A stretch of DNA of 64,000 nucleotides from Nitzschia sp. pyKryTriq1 (lineage: Eukaryota; Bacillariophyta; Bacillariophyceae; Bacillariales; Bacillariaceae). Position numbers and translations under genes: made by a program. Positions 51,604 through 63,835 of the stretch are shown one piece after another (within the stretch, counting starts at the first letter, position 1; every line of letters begins with the position of its first letter). Below the pieces are notes generated by a model that worked only from the letters and a program-made list of their open reading frames with translations, made no database searches and was not told where the DNA came from. The stretch lies in assembly GCA_956465555.1 (NCBI GenBank), contig OY101115.1:2232001-2296000 (forward strand), written 5' to 3'.

Positions 51604-54600
51604 ATGGGGAGAAAAAAGAGCACGCCCATCCAGCGTCCGGACGGCGATATTACTCACAACAATAGTGACAATAATGATAATGACAAAGAAGAAGGAAGTA
51701 ATAATGCTGGGAGCTGTGGGGAAGTGTTGGGGCGAGCAGTGACGAACACATCCGTTGAGGAATTATTGGAGACAGAGATTCGTCAAGAACAAGAACGGCA
51801 GCGTGTGACCGTGGAGAATGAGTTGTCGTCGTCGTCGTCGTCGTCGTCGTCTCAGGCCAACAGAAGAAAGAAGAAAAGCATCCGGTTTGACGTTCCACCT
51901 CCCAACGAACGCAATGGGAGGCACACAACAGCCGTGACCTTAAAAGACCGACTAGACCAGATTCTTCAAGAACAAGCGGAAAAGCGGGAGAAGCGACGAG
52001 CGTCGTCCGCGAAGCGAAAGCGAACGAGTAGTCCCAAGAAACAGTCGTCCCCGTCGAAAGATCCGTTGGCAACTACTCGTACTGCTTTCCAAGAGGAAGA
52101 TGATTCGTCGTGCTCGCTTCCCGACGAGATTGAGATAATCGCCGCCCATCAGCCATCACAACAGGATCTGGATGACTCCTCATACACATCCACCACTCAG
52201 ATTCGTGTTCGTATCGACGGTCCTTCATCCAACTATTATGCGAAGCAAAAAGTAATATTGCTTGCCCACTGGACGCTGCCTTCTTCCACCATGGAGGTCG
52301 TCACATCGAATAAACAGCCGTCCACTGTGAGGCTGAAGACATCCAGGGGAGTCACGACGATTCTTAAATACTGTGCGGATTGTGATGATTCCAACGACAG
52401 CGAGAGCACTTGGGAGGATGTAGGGCGAGCCGTTCAACAAGGGACACTCTACTGTCAGCTTGATTTCGCTGGGGTATCAAGTGAATCGGAAACACCCACC
52501 GTGGAGATTTCTGTCGGTGTGGTGATAAGCAAGACTCTGGCGACGGGAGATCCTGCCACTGTGATTATCCAGCCGAAAGGAAAGAAACAACAGCAACAAG
52601 CCACAACCGTTTTGTCTCGCGCACTGGCGGTACTACTTCCAGACTCACTCATCGCGGACGTACTAAATCACCCCCTCTCAAGTCGCCATTTGGATTCCGA
52701 CACAAGTGTCACAGCAAAGAAAGTCTACGCACTTGTGGATAATCAACAATATGACAAGGTCAATGAACAAGACTGTCGTCCTCTATCTATTCCAGGTTTG
52801 GTTCCGACTCTGCGTCCCTACCAACAGGCAGCTGTTCAGTGGATGCTCGAACGAGAAACGTCTGCTCAAGGAACCTATGAATGGGAGCTGGGGTGGATCG
52901 TTGTCTATGCCGGCGAGAAAGATAGATGCAGATGGGATCCGTTACACAAGTCTCGCTGGTCCCAACACTCGGAACAAATGGAAGGTGGTCATGATGATAA
53001 GGAGCACAGTTTAACTGTCCTTTTTCACTCTCCCTTTACTGGATGGTGGGTCGACTCCTATGAAAAAGCCAAACAGGCTACTCTTGGCGATACACCCAAA
53101 CTTGAACAATCTTCAACCCGTGGAGGCATTTTGGCCGAATCCATGGGACTGGGGAAGACGGTGGAAGTGTTGGCATGCATTCTGGCTCATCCGCGTCAAG
53201 AGTTTGATTCTCTGACTTCGTCGTCGCACAAAGCCTTGTTGTCGGCTCTGGAGCCCACGTCGAAAGTAGCTCTTGATTCGGACACCGACCGTACGAGTAG
53301 TACAACGAGCAGTGAAGATAAATCTGATGCGAGCGCGAAGCAGAAATCTCTCACGACTACAGAGTTGCTTGCCGAAACTGACTTTGATGATGCAAAGTCC
53401 AACGAGTCCAGTTCCGAGGAAGAATTTGAATTTGATGATGGCTTGGCATCGTCTTCTGAAAATCCGAGTTCAAGCTCCGATAGTGGCCTCAGCGAATCTC
53501 TGGTTGGTACAGAGGATTTAGAGTACTCCACACAACCGTTGGGCGTTTGTATTTGCGGTCAAACGATCCATCTATCCGAAAAACTTTCTGTGGTTCTTTG
53601 TGAGACCTGTCGTGAACCGATGCATGCCGTATGCGCAGACGCTTCGAAGATGACAAAAGAGAAGGTAGTTCGATTCCGATACGGTATCAAAAATCTCGAC
53701 TGTCAAATCTGTTTGGAGATAAATTGTCCTTGTTGTTATTCTCAGAAAGAAGCAATGGTACAATCCCGGGCTACTTTGATTGTGACCCCTCCCGCCATCC
53801 TAAGTCAGTGGCAACGGGAGATTCAACGCCATACGGCAATTCTAACTGCCGATGGCACAAGTGGAAGTCGTCCTCTGAAGGTTGCCGTCTATCCTGGCAT
53901 CAAGGCTCTCTGCAATCAACAAGGGAAAAAGTCGCTGCAAGAGAATTCTATGTTGATCCATCCACGTCATCTTGGGGACGCCGACGTTATATTGATGACA
54001 TTTGATGCTTTAATGGGTGATTTGAATCATTCTGACGACAATCCATTCGTGGAGAGTGGAGGACGTGGTGGACGCTCCCTACGGCAGCGCAAAATCTATC
54101 GTGTGGTCCCTTCACCACTATTGTCTATCAATTGGTGGAGAATCTGTCTGGACGAGGCCCAAAGAGTTGAAACTCCAACAGCAGCATCCGCAAAGATGGC
54201 ATTGAAACTTCACGCCGAACATCGTTGGTGTGTCTCTGGTACCCCGGTGGGGCGGGGGAAGCTGGAAGATTTGCATGGTCTACTTCTTTTTCAAAGGTTG
54301 CTTCCTTTCGATACTAAGGCATGGTTCGCTGCCTGCTTTCGATCCCAGCATAGAGGATTCGAAGATCGCGTGCGCCACCTTCTGCATTCCTCTTTCTGGC
54401 GATCGACCAAGTCTTCTGAGCGTGTCCGTGAGCAAATGGGTATTCCAGAACAAATTGAAAAGAAAGTTGTTTTAGACTTCAGTTCTGTGGAACGCCACTT
54501 TTACCAGCGTCAGCATGAAGAGACCCTCAATGCTGCAGCAGATCTCCAGTCACGGGAGAAGGCAGGGAAGAAACGAAGTTTATCACTGATGAACAACCTT

Positions 54601-57504
54601 TCGACTCAAATACACAAGCTTCGCGCGGCATGCTGCCACCCGCAGGTTGGTGCTAATGGTCTTGGAAGGGGGCTTAAACGACGAAAGTGGACGGGTGTCA
54701 ACTCGGAAGAGGAAGAATCCGGAAACTCGAGAATTTTGACCATGGATCAAATCCTTGACAGGCTCATCGATGATGCACGATTGAAGGCCGAGGAAGCCCA
54801 ACGACTTTGTCTGCTCCACAACAATGCGATGGCGGCTCTTGCAAAGCTTAAGGTTTTGGCCAAGGATCGTGGAATAACTTTCCAACAAAGCAAGGCTCAG
54901 CTACTTACGGAAAGCTGCAAATTGTATCTAGAGTCACTGAACACTATCGAAGAAAATTCGAAGCCAACACAAGTCACTGGCGAAGCAGTACTTAGTGGAA
55001 ACACGGGGTTCCAGTTACCACACGAGATCATTCGAGATGGAAGAACTGTGCTGAAATGGCAGATGACGAACCACGAGGAAGAAGAAGCCCGGCCTCGGGA
55101 GATTTGGGCCAGGTTTGACTTTGAAGGACCATCGAAGAAAATTACCCAAATCAAACTTCGGAGAGTCCCAAGAAAGTGTGCTGATAAGATGGATGTGAGG
55201 AAGGAGGACGGAAGTACCCTGGTCCAGTTGTGTCCAAAGACATGTGTTTTTCAAGTTTCCAGTGCCTCCGTGGGAGGAGCCTTCGTCGATGTGGTCAAGT
55301 TTGAACTTCCTTTACCAGAAAATGACGATTCTGAATGGACGATCTTTGGGAACTTTCGGACCAATAGATCGAAAAATTGGCGCCTTTATATACAGGACTA
55401 CCACCACTCTGACGTGGACAGAATGTCTCAATCTTGGTACTGCGAAATTGAGATTGAACTCTCAGAGGCGTACATTGGTGGTGATTCGCTCCAACGTCTT
55501 CACGCTTTGCACAATGCTGCTCTCTCGTTCGACTCGCTGATAAAAATCAGTGAAGAAGAGAAAATTGACACGAATGTTCTGTTCTTCTCACCTGTCGAAA
55601 TGAAAGAAAGGGCCACAGAGATGAGGACAGAGGCGCGACGGATTGAAAAATTGTACATGGAGGGAATAGTTCCAATCCACCAGGAAAGTCAGCGCCTTCT
55701 CAAGCTGACAGTGGATGACCTAGAAGTGGCGGAAACAAAGCTTTTCGAATCAAGTCAAGTCACCGGGAGAAAGAACGGTCTAAAAGACTGTTGGGATGAC
55801 GAATGGTGGAACGATATTCTTCTCTTGACTTCGCAGTATGGTTCGCCACACGATCAACATGAGTTATGCAGACGGGTCCACGAAGACATCAATAGTCTGA
55901 TGGAAGGCGCTTTTGACCGTCGACAATTGGCCCAAAAACCTTTTCCACCCTTCAATGATGTCATTGGGTTGTACCACGGTGTCAGTATTAGAATGAATGA
56001 TCTACGAGAAGTCGTCGCCCAGGGTGCCCTGACTAAATGTCTGAAAAAATTTCTTGAATTTTCCACAAGTCCCAGCGCAAGTTCCATCATAGAGAGCAGT
56101 ACTTGTGAACGTTGTAAAAAAGACTGGACATGGACTGGGCAAATGTGCGCACATTGTAAACTATCGATTCGCCTCAATCGACTAGAGCCTGACCGCCTGC
56201 TGCAGGTAGTACTCGGAAGCATCCATAGCTGGATGAAAGGTGGCCGATCTACCGGGCAGTTTGCAACGGCTCGATCAGAGGCAAATGTCGATCAGCGAGC
56301 AAAACGTTTCTTCGACGCTCTGGACGCTACCAAAAAGGCAAAATCCGCAGCCGAAAAGGCATGGAGGGTGCATCTTGACTTGTTGAATGATCTAGACGAG
56401 CTTAACATGTGCAAAGGAGCCATGCGACTCAGCGGTGAAGGCGAAGATCTATCGCAACTTACCGAAGCTGAATTAAACGGGATTGTTCATCCGATTGACG
56501 TAGCAAGCTCCTTCCTGGATCATCAAGTGAAGCAAGCATCAGCATTTGGTAATTTGAGGCGACACAGCAGCACCCTGCGGTATCTGAAAAACCAAAATCA
56601 AGAACGAGCAGCGGATAAAGATTCTTCCCTGACGGGCAAGGACGGTGACCAAGACAACTGCATTCTTTGCCTCTCCGATTTCGAGGGCCAGCGAGCTGTG
56701 CTTGCATGCGGGCATTCCTTTCACTATTCTCCGTGTCTAGAGCGACTTATGGCGCGTTCAAGCAGCTCTCAGTTAATATCTTGCCCACTACGGTGCGCGA
56801 TCCAAACCAAGCGCGATAAGGTGATGGTTGCAACTGAGAGACGCGCTGAAGATTATGTTGTTACCAATCGTAAGGTCAAAGGAAGCTGGGGGACAAAGGT
56901 TACCCGTCTCGTGGCAGACGTCCTGGATGTTTCGGATCGTGGAGAGAAGAGCATTGTGTTCAGTCAATGGGAAGACATGATGGACGTCGTAGAGAGTGCT
57001 TTTCGGTTCAACAACATTTCTTTTGCTAGGGTGACCAGTCTTTCAAAGGTTGCGGACTGTACCAAGCGATTTCGCTCACAAGACTGCAGTGTTCTTTTAC
57101 TCAACGTGAAAAATGGTGCCGAGGGGCTCACGTTGGTCGAGGCGACTCACATCTTCATGGTAGAGCCCTTATTGAATTGCGGCCTCGATCTTCAAGGTAA
57201 GAGTGATCTCAATCTTCTCGTCACAGGGTACCGGTAGTAGTTTTGGTCTAACGTTATCGTTCCGCTGCCTCCAGCCATAAGCAGGATCCATCGAATCGGG
57301 CAAACAAGTCGAACATTCGTTCATCGATATTTGATAAAGGGCACTATTGAAATGAATATCGACAAATTCAGGATGGAGCACCAAGAGGACCAGCTGGAGG
57401 ATGAGTTGCAACGATCAAAGAACACTGCATTCAAGGCCGGTGGGATCGACGGAGGTTTTAGCTCGCAAGAGGAGCTGCTTACCCTTTTGAGTGTTGAAGA
57501 TTAA
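51604..57504 (+). CDS. SHPRH: SHPRH-like SNF2 helicase and RING E3 ubiquitin ligase
   Basis: Protein of 1940 residues. Exons are 51604-57196 and 57275-57504. SHPRH and yeast Rad5-type enzymes polyubiquitinate PCNA for error-free damage bypass. The SNF2 ATPase has Walker A ESMGLGKT (around 518), LIVTPPAILSQWQREI, the Walker-B variant DEAQ (850-853, the SHPRH form) and RWCVSGTPVGRG. A PHD-like finger (CICGQ to CPCC, about 649-715) sits inside the first lobe, as in SHPRH. The RING finger is at about 1686-1730 (CILCLSDF, LACGHSFHYSPC, CPLRC). The last helicase motifs SIVFSQWEDMMDV, GAEGLTLVEATHIFMVEP and, across the intron, AISRIHRIGQT complete it. Joining exon 2 is needed for motif VI. The N-terminal 130 residues are Ser/Lys-rich and disordered. 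Confidence 0.95.
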
Positions 57505-57991
57505 AAAAGAACGAACTAGTTCCTTTTTTTACAAACCTTTTGAAATCGATCACCATTCCATTATTCCGAGTATACGGTCTTGACAGACATTATGCCTTCA
57601 ACAGTTTTAGCCTTGAAAGAGAAAAGCCCGAAAGCTCGAGTAATATTCGTCATGTTCGCCATACTTGTAGCACGTCAAGCCACACTCCGGAAGATAATCT
57701 CAACCTCTGCCTCGCGTGGGAAAATCGCATGCACGATGCACGCATTGCCGGCGGCGAAGAACTCGAAACAGACCGAAAACTGAAAACCCAGCCATCCCAG
57801 CCGCAACGAATGCGCAAAAACAATATGCTGATGTCAATACCAATAATGGCAACCGATGCAAACGAAACCATACGCCAACAGGAGACTATGATTCCAACAA
57901 TAAAAAGAAAGGGAAAACGAACTCTGACCATTCTCTCCACATTGGAGAGGACAGAACTGTCGAAAAGACTGAAGATCTCCGGAAATCAACA
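57505..57991. other. Spacer between SHPRH and ARPC2
   Basis: No separate gene is recognised. An in-frame extension of ARPC2 reaches back to an ATG at 57716 (92 extra residues, basic and low complexity), but it is not family-like, so I treat it as 5' UTR. Confidence 0.5.
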
Positions 57992-59142
57992 ATGACGGTC
58001 CGACCAGTGCACATGCATGGAGCTCTACGTTCGGCACTAGAACGATTCCTTGATGCAGAGAATCCTATTAGCTCAAAACGAGATCTCTTAGATGGAATAC
58101 AGCTCTGTGATTTCGGAGCTAGATACAAGGTGGAACTCATCCGTCCTACCAAGGAGAAAGGCAGCAGCAGACGAGCTGTACTTCACGTCTCGGTGCCAGG
58201 GTGGGAGCAACTTTGGGAACCGGCACAGGCCAACCTCCTCGCCATTTATGGCGATTCTGTTTCTTTTGCTCCACAACATTCTTCTTTCTCATTCTCGATC
58301 CGAATTAGAGATGCAATTCTGCGATTCGATTCTCAAGCAGATGGTTTGGATCACCTGTCGCAATTGCGAACACAGGTTATCGGGGCTCCCATTTTACGAG
58401 CGCTAGAGCGAGTGTCATCAAAGAAAGGGGAAGGCAAGATTGACGATCATGTTGAACAAATCCAAACTTTGAAAACACATCCGCGATTTGGGACGTGTCA
58501 CTGTCTGAGTTCAGATGAGAAGTAAGTGCCCGCTCAAATAATGCTGGTGCCCGCACCTTCTTTTGCTGAATCGTCAACTCACACTTGTCTGCTGATACCA
58601 CTAGAACTATGATCATTTTCATTGTGGAAGTAGAAGATACGACAGAGAGAGCCTTAGCGAGACTCTTTTTACAGCAATTCGAAGTAGCGCAAAAGAAGGT
58701 AGCGCAGAGTCCACACTGCGAGTTTCGTCGGGCAAACGAGCCCACTTCAGAAGTCGAGCATCTTTTCACCAGTGGACACGTACAAAATTACGAAAATGCC
58801 ATTGGCTTTCTCTTGTTTAGTTTCTTTCCCTTTCACGTCAAGACAGCCGAGGCGCGCTGGAGAGCTACACAACTCATGGTCGACTTCTTCCCCTACTTGG
58901 ACAAGCATATCAAGAGCACCAAATCTTACATGCACAGCAGGATGAGATTAATGAAAGATGATCTTTTGAGGGAGTTAGGGGATTCAAAGACCCAACAGCA
59001 AGACAATGGCAAAAACAATAGGCGGTTCGTGGTAGGCGACAGGATGAAATGGTGCGACTACCGTCAGATTTCAGCCCGACCGAACGAAGCAGTATCCTCG
59101 GACAACAATCGAGGAGTCGTCGTCGTCGTCAAGGCCAGATGA
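57992..59142 (+). CDS. ARPC2: Arp2/3 complex subunit 2 (p34-Arc)
   Basis: Core subunit of the Arp2/3 complex, which starts branched actin filaments. It is 355 residues. Exons are 57992-58521 and 58605-59142. The first fold has ALRSALERF and GIQLCDFGARYKVELI, matching the start of human ARPC2. The intron join gives DEKTMIIFIVEVED, equivalent to DDETMYVESKKDR. Next come LFLQQFEVAQKKV with HCEFRRANEP, then IGFLLFSFFPFHV, and the long C-terminal helix LDKHIKSTKSYMHSRMR, which is the family hallmark. It has a C-terminal tail of about 50 polar residues beyond the usual end. Similarity is clear but divergent. The start at 57992 was chosen because it fits the family N-terminus. Confidence 0.88.
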
Positions 59143-59601
59143 ACATTCGCAGTGTGTGTGAAATGTGCTCTTGACTTTGTTGCGAGCACTCTACTGTAGA
59201 TCTTCTGATTCCAACTCACATAAGTAGGAAGTTGGGTTTTAAACTTTAAACTATGTCTCTCCTCTGTGGTAGTAGATGGTTCTACAGTATGTACGTACTT
59301 CATGATGCCGTAGTCGTACGACATGCAGACGAACGACCGTCCATCATCGGTCGAGCGAGCAACATGCAGACTTTCGATTAGTTCGATCTGATCCTTTCCC
59401 TCCGGTTGAAGAAAGAAAGGCAAGGAACAAGGCGCGACGAAGCACGGAAGCAGGGCAACGAACCACGCAAAAATCCCATATTCGTATCTTGTATCTTGTA
59501 TCTTGTCTATGCCCCATTGCAAGTGAAGTGAACTACTTTCTGTCTCGCTGCATGCTTTACAAAGTCACCATCACTCTATACACGTAGAGAGAAAAGAAGG
59601 G
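59143..59601. other. Spacer before the FKBP-MsrA gene
   Basis: No gene is recognised in 459 bp. It has a cttgtatcttgtatcttg triple repeat near 59490 and should hold the FKBP-MsrA promoter. Confidence 0.55.
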
Positions 59602-60907
59602 ATGATTCATCTTACTGGTAATCAAGTTACTAGTTTTGGAATTTTGGTATCGCTAGCTGCGGCATTCGTCGTGAAGAACCCGCCCCGATTTACCTCGGAT
59701 CGAACTTGTCGACCATCACAAACAAATCTTTTCGTCAAACCTGAAAAGGGATCTGTCGTCGAGATCGACTGCACACTTCGACCAGAGGGCGATTTTATCC
59801 CAGAGCCTCTTTTTGATGGAATTGTACTAGACGAGAAGGATCCACCGCGGCGGCTTGTTTTCGTGCTGGGCGAAGGAAATTATCTTCCTGGTCTTCATGA
59901 TTTGATCCTCGACATGGAAGTGGGCTCGGAAGTCGAAAATGTGAGCATCGATGCGGGGTGGGGAGGATGGAATCCAGCCTTGAATGTGACGATACCACTT
60001 GAAAGCTTGAGTGGATCAGGACTCGATACCTCTCAGATCAAAGTCGGGACCGAGCTGGTGATGGCAAATGGTATGATCGCGATTGTGACACACTTGAACG
60101 ATGAAACGTTTGTGGTCGATGCCAACCCACCTTTGGCAGGTGCTTCTTATCTGGCAAATGTAAAGCTCATCTCCGTCGAGTTGGGTCCATCTGAATTTCT
60201 CTATGCGCCAGATGCTGGTTCAAATTCCAAATATCAAGTAGCAACTGTAGCGCTGGGGTGCTTCTGGGGAGCAGAGCTTGCTTTCATGCGAGAAAAAGGA
60301 GTCGTTGGTACCAAAGGTAAGGCTCAAGGAAAATGGTGCATCAACACGCGGAACTGCATCACAACTCACCGTAAAATGAATTATTGCACTGCGTTTGTGG
60401 TACTTGTACACTAGTCGGGTATACACAAGGGACCCAGGAAAACCCTACCTACGAGCAAGTCTGTGCTGGAACCACAGGCCATACAGAAGCTGCTATGGTC
60501 GTGTACGATCCTTCTGTGGTTTCCTATGACCGGCTGGTGCATTTGACTGTGGATCGTCTAGGAGAAAACAAATATCTCCTCAATCAGGTGGGAAATGATA
60601 AGTAAGTTGCAAAATATTCGGTTCGTCTTGATATTATTGAGTTCAAGTTTGGCTCACCCTCATCGTCTCGCGACAACTTTTACATAAACGCAGAGGAACA
60701 CAATATCGACATGGGATCTATTATCACAACGACGAGCAGAAAAAAATTGCCGAGGAAATCGTTGCATCATATGGGGAAGACTGCGTCACTGAAGTGTTGC
60801 CAGCGAGAATATTTTACGATGCGGAGCCATTTCACATGCAATACCTTCTTAAGGGCGGTCAGTCGGCACGGAAAGGTGATCTCAGTACAATTCGATGCTA
60901 CGGATAA
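59602..60907 (+). CDS. MSRA: SlpA/SlyD-type FKBP fused to methionine sulfoxide reductase A
   Basis: Protein of 371 residues. Exons are 59602-60316, 60415-60601 and 60694-60907. The N-terminus is a signal peptide ending AAAF, the plastid-type cleavage motif, so plastid import is likely. Residues about 45-195 form a SlpA/SlyD-like FKBP prolyl isomerase: [22 protein letters not shown], then [12 protein letters not shown], and [12 protein letters not shown] in place of the usual VDxNHPLAG. Residues 215 onward are MsrA: LGCFWGAE with the catalytic Cys220, VGYTQG across intron 1, [21 protein letters not shown], and [10 protein letters not shown] across intron 2. The enzyme reduces Met-S-sulfoxide in proteins. 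A fusion of a proline isomerase to MsrA suggests coupled refolding and repair of oxidised plastid proteins, which is inference. Resolving Cys position is uncertain. Confidence 0.93.
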
Positions 60908-61007
60908 CAATTCATTAAGCTACTATGAAAACTTGAGAGGGCGCGCAGATGATTCGTGGAGACATTACTGTAGAGTCTTCCATTAGGGCTTCCACCACCA
61001 CTACTGA

Positions 61008-63384
61008 CTACTGAATGGTGCAACAAACGACTCCAGGTGGACAGCCAAGGGCCCCAGCCAAGCCACCAGCTGTGCCCTGGTTGGTCATTGCCAGGCTACT
61101 AGAAGGGTTTGCATTTTCCCCATCGGTGACGACATCATCAGGCGCATATCCTAGTTTGACCACCTCGGCGAGTTTCGTCAATGTCGTTGATTCTCCAAAG
61201 AGGTATTCGTCAGAAATCTTGACTGCGTACGTCCCCTCCAGCCGGCCTTTAAACTGCGAAATACTCAAGCTGTCCAGTATAGTAACTAATGCGGTCGTCT
61301 CGTCAATAGAATCAGGTGGGATTTGGCCTATTCTTGATACATCAATTCGCAGTTTGTCAATAATCTCGCCCTTGGTCATGGCTCGTAGCTCGGCGATATT
61401 TTCCTTGGTCGTGCCTGCTGTTGGTGCTGATGCTTCAATTTCCAAATTTGACGTATCGTCCTTGAAAGACTTTTTGTAGACCACTTGTAGTGTGCCCGCC
61501 AAAAAACCCTTTCGACACCATGCTCGTGCGATCTTGCCACTGGTCGTTTTTGGAACCGTTTTTGTTTTCAAAAAGACAAGCTGCGAGATACCAAGAGAGT
61601 GCTCTTGGGTCACGGCAGATCGCACATCATTGGCCAACTTATTGCATATGGCCTCTGCCTCATTGGCAGGTGGAACCTCTCTGAGTTCCATCACAAGAGC
61701 CACTTCCTCCCCACCTTCATGAGTTGGATCAATAGTGAAAGCTGCTGAGCAACCCGGGCGTAAACTGTCAGATGTTGCTTCTGCCGTAGCCTCAATGTCT
61801 TGGGGGTAATAGTTACGACCTCCTACAATGATGAGATCTTTCAAACGCCCACAAATGAACAACTCGTCTTTGTGAAAAAATCCAAGATCTCCCGTTCGAA
61901 GATATCCAACACCAGCAGTTATCTTGGCATCTTTGAGACGTGCAAAGAAGTCTTCCTTGGTTTCCGTTCGCTTCCCGTAGTACCCCGCTGCTTTGCTCGG
62001 GGATGATATCCAGATTTCACCCACTCGATCGGGAGGAAGCTCCTGGCAGGTATCATGATCAACGATTCTCACATCGACACCTTGCCGTGCGGGATACCCA
62101 CAGCCTACCAGACGAGACACCGTCTCATCATGTTTGCCCTGGTCGTCGTCCCCCAGTATTTGCACTTTGCCATCCATTTCCAAGGTTGCTTTGCGTACGC
62201 TGATAATCTGAGTACCACCCGAACATACGAAGACAGTGTGCTCGGCCAAACCATAAGTGGGGAAGATAACATTCTTCAGTCCAAAGGGACCAAATGCTTT
62301 GTAAAATGCCTGAATACTTTCTTCGTCGACCGGTTCTGCAGCATTGATAATATGTCGGACTTTGCTCAGATTTAGTGGTTTGTTGACATAGTTCGCTGCT
62401 TGAAACTTGCGGGCTGTCAATTTGAAGGAAAAATTGGGTGCTTGTAAATGCGTCGCTTCGTACTTGGAAACCGCTTCAATCCACAGCATCGGTCGTTGCA
62501 AAAAGGACAGCGGGGAGATGTAATACCCGCTACCCCCACAGTAAATTATACCAAGATAACTACCAATCAATCCCATATCGTGATATTGTGGTAGCCACGA
62601 GACCACAATCGTATTCTTTTTCGCTTTTAGTTCGGCCGTGATAATCGTTAAATTGTGTGCCAAATTTCCATGACTAATCATAACACCCTTGGGTTCACTA
62701 GTCGAGCCCGAAGTAAACTGCAAGAAGGCCAAATCGGTAGGCTGGATCGATAACTCCGGCAAACTCTCTGTTGTTGCTTTGGATTTGCTGTTGTCATCAG
62801 TGGCAATCCAAGTAAGATTTTCGGGCCAACTTCCGTCTTGGAGCGGGCGTTTGAATCGTGTGAGCGCGTCCTTGACCCCTGCCAACTTTTTCATGTAGTT
62901 GTACTCGACGGATGTCAAGGCAAACTGAGACCCGCTACTTTCGGCAATTTTTGAAAACATGTGAAGGGTATCCCGACGTGCTGGATTAGGCGGAAAGACG
63001 GGAACCGCCACCACTCCTGCCTTGAGGCATGCCAGAAAAGCTACCATAAAATCAAGAGAGGGAGGGTACACCAGCAAAGCTCTAAGCTCAGTCATAATAT
63101 TCATGGCAACAGCCAAAGAGACTCACCAGTGAGACAAGAAATGTGGTATCCAAAACAACGCTACTGCTAGTCTAGTTTACGCACCGATCTCCTTTCTTCA
63201 GTCCGGATGCCAGCAATCGCTGGGCCACCTCGGTAGTTTCGCTTGCTAATTCCGCATAAGTGTACGATTTTTGGATCCGTCCTCCGTCCAGCCCCGGTCC
63301 TATGAAACTAAATAGCTTCTTCTCGGGTTGCTGGGCCACATGTTGGGATAATCGATCCAAAAGAAAGTCGTTCGAGGACGTCAT
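61008..63384 (-). CDS. Fatty acyl-AMP ligase with C-terminal acyl-carrier domain and CaaX end
   Basis: Protein of 757 residues. Exons are 63384-63185 and 63081-61008, joined through D-R-A-L-L-V-Y-P-P-S-L-D-F. It is an ANL-family adenylating enzyme close to FAAL (FadD32-like). Landmarks are FTSGSTSEPKG (189-199), the YGLAEHT motif, TGDLGF and GRLKDLIIVGGRNYYPQDIE, with the FAAL-like -YYPQDIE. After the adenylation domain a carrier-like domain follows with ILDSLSISQFK, where Ser671 is the likely phosphopantetheine site. The C-terminus is GVVCCTIQ, which fits a CaaX box (CTIQ) with a neighbouring Cys. It probably activates a fatty acid as acyl-AMP and loads its own carrier, then hands it on to an unknown acceptor. 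No polyketide synthase neighbour is in the window. Confidence 0.9.
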
Positions 63385-63835
63385 TGTCGCGGACTAAACA
63401 ATTGAATTATCATCTCTGTAAAAAATAAATGCACCTTTTGCTTTGGCTGTCGGCTGTCCACGCGCGGTCCACGATGTGATGTTCGAGATGTGACGCGTTT
63501 TTCAAAAACGAGGTGTCCATAAGAAGCCTAAAGAACTTCTTCCGTCTGTCCGTCAATCTGGCTCCTCGCGGATGATCGGGTCGTTCTGGTCGACGATCGA
63601 TTCCAATAATCGAATCGGACTAATCGACACGACGCTTCTTTTTGTTCCGCTTTCGGTTCGGTAGAACAAAAAGATCTGGCGGGATTGGCATGGGGGATGC
63701 AAAGAGCACAAACAGCACGAGACGACGACTCTCGTTTCTCGTTTGGCAATCATTGACACCACTTCTCTACTACTAGAGAGCTCATAGAGTCTCTTTCCTC
63801 TCTCTTTTATTCACAGAAATCAACAGTTTGTTACA
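63385..63835. other. Divergent promoter region, acyl-AMP ligase and end gene
   Basis: No gene is recognised in 451 bp. Short minus-strand frames at 63528-63762 look random. It should hold promoters for both flanking genes. Confidence 0.5.

Noticed and set aside
57197-57274. Apparent loss of helicase motif VI (C-terminal frame change) in SHPRH
   Set aside because: A 78-bp GT-AG intron restores AISRIHRIGQT in frame, so the gene is intact.
63528-63762. Two overlapping minus-strand frames of about 70 codons
   Set aside because: No recognisable features, and they lie in a divergent promoter gap.
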